Shown one piece after another: positions 1-4,827 of a stretch of 5,045 nt of DNA. The translations under genes were made by a program, and so were the position numbers. Numbering within the stretch: the stretch's first letter is position 1; each line of letters begins with the position of its first letter. The stretch covers positions 1-5,045 of the forward strand of contig JALSRF010000050.1 of NCBI GenBank assembly GCA_026984895.1, written 5' to 3'. The DNA is from Paracoccaceae bacterium. GTDB lineage: Bacteria > Pseudomonadota > Alphaproteobacteria > Rhodobacterales > Rhodobacteraceae. The notes beneath the pieces are model-generated. The model did not search any database. It was not told where the DNA came from and saw only the letters and a list, made by a program, of their open reading frames with translations.

Positions 1-183
1 CTGGTGGTGGAACGGGTGGACAGGCTGCACACCCATTTCCGGCAGGTCAGCGACGATCTCGACGGGATCGGCACCGCCGCGACGCGGGCCGGCAAGCGGG
101 CAGCCAGGCTGGACAACTTCGATTTCAAAGAGCTTGAAAGCGACCCCGGCAGCGCGGTGGTTCCGCTGACCAAACCGGAATGA
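1..183 (+). CDS. rmuC: RmuC family protein, C-terminal fragment (5' end outside window)
   Basis: Frame 1 is open from the first base to a TGA at 181-183, giving the last 60 residues of a protein that begins upstream. The fragment opens with LVVERVDRLHTHFRQ, continues with a helix rich in charged residues and ending around KRAARLDNFDF, and has a loose acidic tail. This pattern resembles the end of alphaproteobacterial RmuC proteins, where a helix of the type RVxRLxxHFxQ follows the nuclease-like core. RmuC family members have a PD-(D/E)XK-like nuclease fold preceded by a coiled coil, and in E. coli RmuC limits inversions at short inverted repeats. None of the catalytic core lies in this window, so the call depends only on the C-terminal helix. 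The next gene starts 87 bases further on, on the same strand. Another coiled-coil protein cannot be fully excluded. Confidence 0.7.
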   Translation: MVVERVDRLHTHFRQVSDDLDGIGTAATRAGKRAARLDNFDFKELESDPGSAVVPLTKPE

Positions 184-269
184 TGGCCCGGCGGGCGCCG
201 GCCGGCCTTGATCAGGCGCAAGAAGCGCTGGCGATTCTGTGCTATTGTGCCGGCACAGGGAGGCCGCAG
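184..269 (+). promoter_or_regulatory. Leader between rmuC and the DUF3775 gene: ribosome binding site, possible weak promoter and hairpin
   Basis: A strong Shine-Dalgarno sequence, GGGAGG at 258-263, lies six bases before the ATG at 270 and decides that start. Just downstream of the rmuC stop, a GC-rich imperfect inverted repeat (GGCCCGGC at 185-192 with GCCGGCC at 201-207, one bulged base) could fold. It has no T-run after it, so it is not a convincing terminator. TTGATC at 208-213 and GATTCT at 233-238 (19-base spacing), or TATTGT at 243-248, are possible promoter elements. None is a good match, so co-transcription with rmuC remains equally possible. Confidence 0.35.
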
Positions 270-662
270 ATGCTTGCTATCAGCCCAGGAAAGATCGCTC
301 ATGTAATCGTTCGGGCACGCGAAATCGGGGTGAAGGTCAGCCGGTGGGATACGCCGGGCGACACGGCCGATGCCGACACCATCCTGGAAAATCGCCCCGG
401 CGATGCCACCGAAGCCGAGTTGCGTTCGTTCATTCGAAACCTGAACGACGACGAAAAGAGCAGCCTGGTCGCGGTGATGTGGATCGGACGCGGATCCTTT
501 CTGGCCGAAGACCTGGCCGAGGCGCTGCAAACCGCCCGGGAGGAGGCCACGACCCCCACCGAAGATTACCTGCTGGGGGTGCCCCACCTTGCCGAAAACC
601 TTGAATACGGGATGGAATTGCTGGGAATGGATCCGGCCGATGCCGAAGGAGACCTGGTTTGA
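270..662 (+). CDS. DUF3775 domain-containing protein
   Basis: Small protein of 130 residues and unknown function, matching the pattern of the DUF3775 family common in alphaproteobacteria. Visible landmarks in order: an N-terminal segment MLAISPGKIAHVIVRAREI (1-19), an acidic linker (about 26-50), the block LNDDEKSSLVAVMWIGRG (58-75), and a C-terminal block YLLGVPHLAENLEYGMELLG (100-119). There is no signal peptide or membrane segment, so it is probably cytoplasmic. The frame stays open upstream to an ATG at 180 that overlaps the end of rmuC. I prefer the ATG at 270 because GGGAGG lies six bases before it, and because the residues encoded from 180 to 269 (MMARRAPAGLDQAQEA...) do not resemble the family and cover the leader hairpin. 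It follows rmuC on the same strand and may be co-transcribed. No catalytic motif is recognisable. Confidence 0.85.
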   Translation: MLAISPGKIAHVIVRAREIGVKVSRWDTPGDTADADTILENRPGDATEAELRSFIRNLNDDEKSSLVAVMWIGRGSFLAEDLAEALQTAREEATTPTEDYLLGVPHLAENLEYGMELLGMDPADAEGDLV

Positions 663-732
663 AACGCGCCGCCAAAAAGCGCGCGCCAGTCCCGAGCTTC
701 CCGGCCGGGCGAAAAGGGCGCTGGCGCGTTTC
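661..732. repeat. Inverted repeat, 10-bp perfect arms, at the end of the DUF3775 gene
   Basis: GAAACGCGCC at 661-670 is the exact reverse complement of GGCGCGTTTC at 723-732. Inside it, CGCGCCAG at 682-689 pairs with CTGGCGCG at 721-728, so the two left arms compete for nearly the same right arm. The palindrome CCCGGCCGGG sits at 700-709 between them. GGCGCGTTTC occurs again at 928-937. The left arm overlaps the DUF3775 stop codon. This could be a large 3'-end structure that ends or protects the transcript. The absence of a T-run after position 732 argues against a simple intrinsic terminator. Confidence 0.4.
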
Positions 733-1066
733 GCACAAGTGCGGGTGCAGGCGACATGCTCCAGCTGGCGCCTGCGGCGGCGCCGGTTCCCGGCCCTGCC
801 GGCCGGCAGGGTGCGGTCGAAACCGCAACACGCAACCGCATCGCGAGGCCGGAAACCGGCACCGGCAAGGACCGGCGCATCGTTTTTCGGCCGGCCCGCC
901 GCTGGCATCACCGGAAATCGGCTGAACGGCGCGTTTCAGGCGGCGGCAGCGGGCGGCGTGGCCGGGCGGATCCGGTCTGCGTCAGGGGCAGGCTTCGTCA
1001 CGGGTGCCGGATCCTGGGCGCCGGCGGGGTGCGGACAGATTGCCCGCGGCACCTGCCACCGCCCGT
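663..1066. other. 404-bp intergenic region without a convincing gene, rich in inverted repeats
   Basis: This gap lies between the forward DUF3775 gene and the reverse NfeD gene, so it should carry the 3' ends of two converging transcripts. Open frames cross it on both strands, but their translations are rich in Arg, Ala, Gly and Pro, show no family resemblance, and lack a good ribosome binding site. The best alternative, a TTG at 659 running to 925, reads like random GC-rich DNA with scattered Cys and His. The region contains several short, nearly perfect inverted repeats, listed separately. There is one T-run (883-887) that might mark the end of the DUF3775 transcript, though no clean stem sits directly before it. 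It could hold a terminator, an unrecognised small RNA or a decayed gene. Sequence alone does not decide. Confidence 0.6.
794..860. repeat. Cluster of three adjacent short hairpins
   Basis: Three self-complementary elements stand close together. The first is an 18-base perfect palindrome, CCCTGCCGGCCGGCAGGG, at 794-811. The second follows immediately: TGCGGT at 812-817 and ACCGCA at 822-827 enclose a CGAA tetraloop. The third is GCCGG-AAA-CCGGC at 848-860. A near copy of the last element, CCGGAAATCGGC, recurs at 911-922 (11 of 12 bases match 849-860). ACCGGC is also repeated at 855-860, 861-866 and 871-876. Such a run suggests RNA structure or a small interspersed repeat, but high GC content makes chance stems more likely here than in balanced DNA. 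Confidence 0.4.
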
Positions 1067-1339
1067 TCAGTGTTCGTTGATGTCGTCATGCCAGACTTTC
1101 ACCTGGCCACGCCGCAACCCGAAGATCTTGCGAAATGCCAGCCAGGTCAGCAGCGAAACCAGCGCGAACACCAGCACCACCACCGGCAAGGATGCGCCCA
1201 GCACGCCGAACCACAGCAGGCCGCCCGTCACCACGGCGCCCACGGCAAAGCCCAGCAGCACATAACCCGGCGCCAGCACCTCGAGCACGGCCAGAACGAT
1301 CCCGCCGACGATCCATACCCACCATTCCTGCCACAGCAT
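1067..1339 (-). CDS. Short NfeD family membrane protein (no OB-fold domain)
   Basis: Protein of 90 residues, mostly membrane-embedded, and partner of the SPFH protein encoded just upstream. Three hydrophobic segments are visible: about 6-24 (WWVWIVGGIVLAVLEVL, containing the E-x-x-x-PG turn typical of NfeD), 26-46 and 48-69. They are followed by a basic stretch (RKIFGLRRGQ) and a short polar tail, VKVWHDDINEH. NfeD1b proteins such as E. coli YbbJ are around 150 residues and end in a soluble OB-fold, which is absent here. The ATG at 1339 shares its A with the SPFH stop (TGATG). A GTG at 1342 would add one residue with a 4-base overlap. AGGGG at 1349-1353 (reverse strand) serves either start. 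The tight coupling implies co-expression and probable complex formation with the SPFH protein in the inner membrane. By analogy with QmcA/YbbJ the pair is thought to organise membrane microdomains or support membrane protein quality control. The exact role is unknown. Confidence 0.88.
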   Translation of the reverse strand: MLWQEWWVWIVGGIVLAVLEVLAPGYVLLGFAVGAVVTGGLLWFGVLGASLPVVVLVFALVSLLTWLAFRKIFGLRRGQVKVWHDDINEH

Positions 1340-2232
1340 CACTTGCGCCCCTTCAGCATGTTGAACGCCTCGCCGAAGGCATCGAGCGCCGAAGCCGGCA
1401 CCAGCACCGTCTGCCGGCCCTCGCCCTGGCCGACCGCGGTCAGCGCCTCGACCTGCTTGAGCGCCACCTGGTATTGCGCCGCCTCAAGCCCGTTGTCGGC
1501 AATGGCCCTGGCCACGGCCTGGGTGGCATAGGCTTCGGCATCGGCCGAAATCCTGCGCGCCTTGGCCTTCTGTTCGGCCGCGTAAAGCTCGGCGTCGGCA
1601 GCCAGTTCCACCGCGCGTTTCTGGCCCTCGGCCTCGGTCACCTGGGCGCGGCGCGCGCGTTCCGCATTCAACTGCTGCAGCATCGCTTCGCGCGTGGCAT
1701 CGTCCAGGTTCACGTCCAGGATTTCGGCCCGCGTCACCTCGATCCCCCAGTCGTCCACCGCGTGGGCAACCTGTTCCTTCACCTTTGCAATCAGCTGGGC
1801 GCGGTTCGACTGCACCTCGTCCAGTTCCATTTCGCCGATACCGGCACGCACGATACCGGCAACCGTGGTTGAAATCGCCGCGTCCACGTCGCGGATGCGG
1901 TAGACGGTCTTTTCCGGCTCAAGAATCCGGTAGAACACGCTGGTTTCCACCTGCACCAGAACGTTGTCGGCAGTGATCGCGTCCTGCTTGTGGGTGGGCA
2001 ACTGACGCTCAAGCACCGAAACCTTGTGGCGCACCCGGTCCAGGAACGGCACGATGAAGTTGATCCCCGGCCCCAGCACCGCGCGCAGCCGGCCAAAGCG
2101 TTCGACCACGTATTTCTGTGACTGGGGAACGATTCTGACCCCCATCAGGATGACGATGACAATAAATGCGGCCAACGCGATATAGACCGCGTTCGAGCCG
2201 ACGAAATCGTTCAAGAACTGCTGAAAATCCAA
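1339..2232 (-). CDS. SPFH/Band 7 (stomatin/prohibitin-like, QmcA-type) membrane protein
   Basis: Protein of 297 residues. An N-terminal membrane segment (about 13-32) is followed by IVPQSQKYVVERFGRLRAVLGPGINFIVPFLDRV (34-67), the typical entry to the SPFH domain. The domain runs to about residue 175 and includes AITADNVLVQVETSVFYRI (85-103) and WGIEVTRAEILDV (162-174). After it comes an Ala/Glu/Arg-rich helix (about 180-255), the coiled coil through which such proteins oligomerise, and the tail ends ALDAFGEAFNMLKGRK. Length and order match E. coli QmcA and other bacterial stomatins. SPFH proteins form large membrane-bound cages or scaffolds, often around membrane proteases. The start is a TTG at 2232: AGGGA lies six bases upstream, no ATG or GTG gives a sensible alternative, and the next Met (30) would delete the membrane anchor. 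The frame remains open further upstream, but that stretch overlaps divergent dinB and has no family likeness. It forms an operon with the NfeD gene. Confidence 0.93.
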   Translation of the reverse strand: MDFQQFLNDFVGSNAVYIALAAFIVIVILMGVRIVPQSQKYVVERFGRLRAVLGPGINFIVPFLDRVRHKVSVLERQLPTHKQDAITADNVLVQVETSVFYRILEPEKTVYRIRDVDAAISTTVAGIVRAGIGEMELDEVQSNRAQLIAKVKEQVAHAVDDWGIEVTRAEILDVNLDDATREAMLQQLNAERARRAQVTEAEGQKRAVELAADAELYAAEQKAKARRISADAEAYATQAVARAIADNGLEAAQYQVALKQVEALTAVGQGEGRQTVLVPASALDAFGEAFNMLKGRK

Positions 2233-2311
2233 CGCCTGTCCCTTTCGTTTTTTTCTGATACAAGGCGGTATATGGGAATTTTCCGCCCGATTTAAAGGTT
2301 TTTCCCCCGGA
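2233..2311. promoter_or_regulatory. Divergent intergenic region between the SPFH-NfeD operon and dinB
   Basis: Only 79 bp separate the two divergent start codons, so both promoters must lie here or reach into the genes. The stretch is markedly more AT-rich than its surroundings, with T7 at 2248-2254 and TTTAAA at 2291-2296. TATATG at 2269-2274 is a possible -10 for dinB, but no good -35 lies at the right distance. An inverted repeat, GGCGG at 2264-2268 with CCGCC at 2283-2287, encloses GGAA/TTCC (2275-2278 and 2281-2284) and could be an operator. No alphaproteobacterial LexA box (GAAC or GTTC direct repeats with seven bases between) was seen. The SPFH ribosome binding site lies at 2239-2243. 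The best site for dinB, AAAGG at 2294-2298, is 13 bases before its ATG, which is longer than usual. Confidence 0.6.
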
Positions 2312-3565
2312 ATGCCCGAATTGTGTCGCGACTGCATGACTCTCCCGGAAGGAGAAACGCGCTGCCCGAGCTGCCATTCGCCGCGCATCGTTTCGCACCC
2401 GGAACTGTTCGATCTGACGATTGCGCACATGGATTGCGATGCGTTCTATGCCTCGGTCGAGAAACGCGACAATCCCGCGCTTGCCGACAAGCCGGTGATC
2501 ATCGGCGGCGGTCGGCGCGGGGTGGTTTCGACCGCCTGCTACATCGCGCGCATCCGCGGCGTGCGTTCGGCGATGCCGATGTTCCAGGCGCTCAGGCTGT
2601 GCCCCGACGCGGTGGTGATCCGCCCGCGCATGTCGCGCTATGTCGAGGTGTCTCGCGCCATCCGGGCGATGATGGACGAGCTGACCCCGGTAGTCGAGCC
2701 GCTGTCGCTTGACGAAGCCTTCATGGATCTCTCGGGCACGCAAAAGCTGCACGGCGCGCCGCCCGCCGTCATGCTTGCCCGGCTGGTCAGGCGGATGAGG
2801 GACGAACTGGGCATCACCGGCTCGATCGGGCTCAGTCACAACAAATTCCTGGCCAAGGTGGCCTCGGACCTCGACAAGCCGCGGGGGTTTTCGGTGATCG
2901 GCCGGGCGGAAACCGCCGCATTTCTGCACGACAGGCCGGTGCGCATGATCTGGGGCGTCGGCCAGGCAACGCAGCAGGCCCTGGAGCGCGCCGGCATCCG
3001 CACATTCGCCGATCTGCTGCGCTGGGAGCGCAAGGACCTGGGCGCGCGGTTCGGGGCCATGGGCGACCGGCTCTATTTCCTCGCGCGCGGGCAGGACAGG
3101 CGCCGGGTTTCGTCGCGGGTGCCGATGAAATCCATCTCGAAGGAAACCACCTTTTTCGAAGATACCGGCGATGCCGGCATCCTTGACGGCCATCTCTGGC
3201 GGCTGTCGGAGAAGGTTTCGGACCGCGCCAAGGCACGCGATCTGGCCGGGCGCGTGGTGACGTTGAAGCTGAAGCGGGCCGACCATCGGGTGATCACGCG
3301 CCGCCATGCGCTGCGTGATGCCACACAGCTGGCCGAGCGCATCTATCGCGAAGCCGCCGGCCTTTTCGCCCCGCTGGCCGGCAACGGTCCGTTCCGCCTG
3401 ATCGGCGTGGGCATCAGCGATCTGCTGGACGCATCGCGGGCCGATCTGTCGGGCGACCTGCTGGACCCGGATGCCGAAAAGCGTTCGCGGGCCGAACGCG
3501 CCCGAGACCGCATCCGGCGGAAATTCGGCCCCGAAGCCATCGTCAAGGGGCGCGCGCTGCGGTGA
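2312..3565 (+). CDS. dinB: DNA polymerase IV (Y-family translesion polymerase) with N-terminal Cys4 ribbon
   Basis: Protein of 417 residues that performs error-prone synthesis past DNA lesions. The polymerase core starts with IAHMDCDAFYASVEKRD (37-53). By alignment with E. coli DinB, D41 is the first metal-binding aspartate and Y46 the steric gate against ribonucleotides. GVVSTACYIARIRGVRSAMP (70-89) is the nucleotide-binding fingers region. SLDEAFMDL (132-140) carries the catalytic D134 and E135. GLSHNKFLAKVASDLDKPRG lies at 173-192, the thumb helix-hairpin-helix IWGVGQATQQALERAGI at 213-229, and the little finger begins near KSISKETTF (273-281). With all acidic residues present it is a true polymerase rather than an ImuB-type relic. 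About 35 extra N-terminal residues carry C5-x2-C8 and C18-x2-C21, which look like a zinc ribbon. The ATG at 2312 is chosen because the next Met (residue 9, at 2336) would lose the first Cys pair. It diverges from the SPFH operon and converges on the M48 gene. No clear C-terminal clamp-binding motif is seen. Confidence 0.96.
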   Translation: MPELCRDCMTLPEGETRCPSCHSPRIVSHPELFDLTIAHMDCDAFYASVEKRDNPALADKPVIIGGGRRGVVSTACYIARIRGVRSAMPMFQALRLCPDAVVIRPRMSRYVEVSRAIRAMMDELTPVVEPLSLDEAFMDLSGTQKLHGAPPAVMLARLVRRMRDELGITGSIGLSHNKFLAKVASDLDKPRGFSVIGRAETAAFLHDRPVRMIWGVGQATQQALERAGIRTFADLLRWERKDLGARFGAMGDRLYFLARGQDRRRVSSRVPMKSISKETTFFEDTGDAGILDGHLWRLSEKVSDRAKARDLAGRVVTLKLKRADHRVITRRHALRDATQLAERIYREAAGLFAPLAGNGPFRLIGVGISDLLDASRADLSGDLLDPDAEKRSRAERARDRIRRKFGPEAIVKGRALR

Positions 3566-3633
3566 GCGCCGCCAGCCACCGGGGGGGCGGGAGGAGGCGC
3601 GCGGATGCAGGGCGCGGGCCGGGGTGTGCGGGC
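3566..3633. other. Convergent intergenic spacer between dinB and the M48 protease gene
   Basis: These 68 bp lie between two converging stop codons (TGA at 3563-3565 forward, TAA at 3634-3636 reverse). The spacer is very GC-rich and includes a run of seven G at 3581-3587. No stem followed by a T-run is visible on either strand, so I cannot point to an intrinsic terminator. Transcripts may end by Rho or run into each other. Confidence 0.5.
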
Positions 3634-4827
3634 TTACGGGCGGCGGTTCTTTTCGCCGTCCGCGCCGCCTGCGCAGATGCCTTGCAGGGCGCGCCACTGC
3701 CCGGGCGCCAGCAGCGGGCGCACGGCATCTTCGGGCAGGGTGTCGGCGCGCCGGGCGGCCTCGATCCGGTCGCCCAGCTGCGGATGCGACTGGAAATGCG
3801 CCAGCAGCGAATCGCCTGTGCCGCTGTCGCGCCGGAGCCTTTCGAACATGGTGGCAAGGGCCGAGGGATGAACGCCTGCTTCGACAAGCGCCTGATGCGC
3901 ATAGGAGTCCGCCGCCGCTTCCGCGTCCTGGCTGTAGCTTGCATCAATCAGCCGGTTGACCAGGAAAAGCACTGCCGTGCCACCGGCGAAATCGCCCAGC
4001 AGCAGCCCGAGAACACCGATGGACCCCGCCGAGCGCAGCGCCTCGCGCGAAGGATCCCGGTGCACCACATGGCCGATTTCATGGGCAAGCACGCCGGCGA
4101 CCTCTTCGGGGGTCTCGGCCTTTTCTATCAGCCCGCGAAACAGCGCCACGCGACCGCCGGGCAGGGCAAATGCATTGACCACGGGCGAATCGAGCACGCT
4201 TATGCGCAGCGCATAGGGCATCCGTTCGCCCGGATCGAAGCGCGTGCGCAAGAGCCCGAGCGCTTCGATCCCGGCCGGGGTCTCGCACAGGGCCAGCGGC
4301 GCGCCGGACCCGTCGCCAAGCGCCGCACGGATCTGTTCGAAGGCGACATTGCCAAGCGCAACCTCGCCTTCGGGCGGCAGCGCCCTGGCCAGCTGGCCGG
4401 CAAGAAGCGGGACCAGAACGAAGATGATCAGCGCCACCGATGCCACCGCGCCGCCGGCCCAAAGCCAGAGTCGCGGCCGTTTTTCCGAAGGCAGCGCGCG
4501 ATCCAGCGCCTTGCAGCGGGCATGCAGAATGGCGATCGCCTCGGCATCGTCAACGAGCAGGCGCGCCAGGTCATCATCGGCGCTGCGCAGGACAAGCCGG
4601 CGATCGTCGGCCATGTCCTTCAGGCGCCGGATACGCGCCAGCGGCCAGGCAATCGTATCGTGCTCGGGGGGCTCGATTTCCAGCCGCGCCCCGCCCGGCG
4701 CCTCGCGGATGGCGATGGCGCATCGCTGAACGCGGGCGCTTTTCCCGTCGAAAAAATCCGCGAAGGCGCTGAACGCGGGCGTCCGCCCGGTGACGGTAAT
4801 CAGGGTGCGCTTCCTGGCGCCTCTCAC
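3634..4827 (-). CDS. Membrane-anchored M48 family zinc metalloprotease
   Basis: Protein of 397 residues from a GTG start. It carries the M48 signature AHEIGH (248-253): H249 and H253 bind zinc, and E250 is the catalytic base. It also has YSQDAEAAADSYA (298-310), the family's SRxxExxAD motif, with E303 as third zinc ligand. FQSHPQLGDRIEAARR (345-360) is the usual C-terminal S/T-HPxxxxRI element. The N-terminal part (about 12-105) is beta-rich with FFDGKSARVQRCAIAI, IAWPLARIRRL and RLLVDD, and resembles the PH-like domain found before some M48 peptidases. One clear membrane helix spans about 120-145, so the protease part probably faces the periplasm. This places it near the Oma1/LoiP/BepA-like peptidases that degrade damaged membrane or envelope proteins. 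The GTG at 4827 overlaps the upstream stop as GTGA, with GGGGG about seven bases before it. A longer open frame upstream lies within the YjgN-like gene and has no family likeness. Substrate unknown. Confidence 0.92.
   Translation of the reverse strand: MRGARKRTLITVTGRTPAFSAFADFFDGKSARVQRCAIAIREAPGGARLEIEPPEHDTIAWPLARIRRLKDMADDRRLVLRSADDDLARLLVDDAEAIAILHARCKALDRALPSEKRPRLWLWAGGAVASVALIIFVLVPLLAGQLARALPPEGEVALGNVAFEQIRAALGDGSGAPLALCETPAGIEALGLLRTRFDPGERMPYALRISVLDSPVVNAFALPGGRVALFRGLIEKAETPEEVAGVLAHEIGHVVHRDPSREALRSAGSIGVLGLLLGDFAGGTAVLFLVNRLIDASYSQDAEAAADSYAHQALVEAGVHPSALATMFERLRRDSGTGDSLLAHFQSHPQLGDRIEAARRADTLPEDAVRPLLAPGQWRALQGICAGGADGEKNRRP

Noticed and set aside
566..880. Reverse-strand open frames across the end of DUF3775 and the gap
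   Set aside because: They overlap the well-supported DUF3775 gene, are rich in Ala, Pro, Arg and Ser, and show no family resemblance.
659..925. Possible 88-codon gene starting at a TTG overlapping the DUF3775 stop
   Set aside because: The translation is basic and low in complexity, with no known motif and no good ribosome binding site. Its Cys and His residues are scattered without a zinc-finger pattern.
1041..1066. Small hairpin just beyond the NfeD stop, considered as a terminator
   Set aside because: The stem (GTGGCA with TGCCGC, including a G-T pair and a two-base loop) is poor and has no T-run after it.
2402..2410. GAACTGTTC near the dinB start, considered as a LexA-like site
   Set aside because: The spacing does not match the alphaproteobacterial SOS box (half sites seven bases apart), and it lies about 90 bases inside the coding region.
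3581..3587. Run of seven G, considered as a G-quadruplex or phase-variation tract
   Set aside because: It is a single run without the further G-tracts needed for a stable quadruplex, and it lies between convergent stop codons where slippage would change no reading frame.
2009..3697. Very long reverse-strand open frame opposite dinB (562 codons)
   Set aside because: Its translation is Arg/Ala/Pro/His-rich with no family resemblance and lies opposite a clear, full-length dinB. In GC-rich genomes, strong third-position bias keeps antisense frames open.
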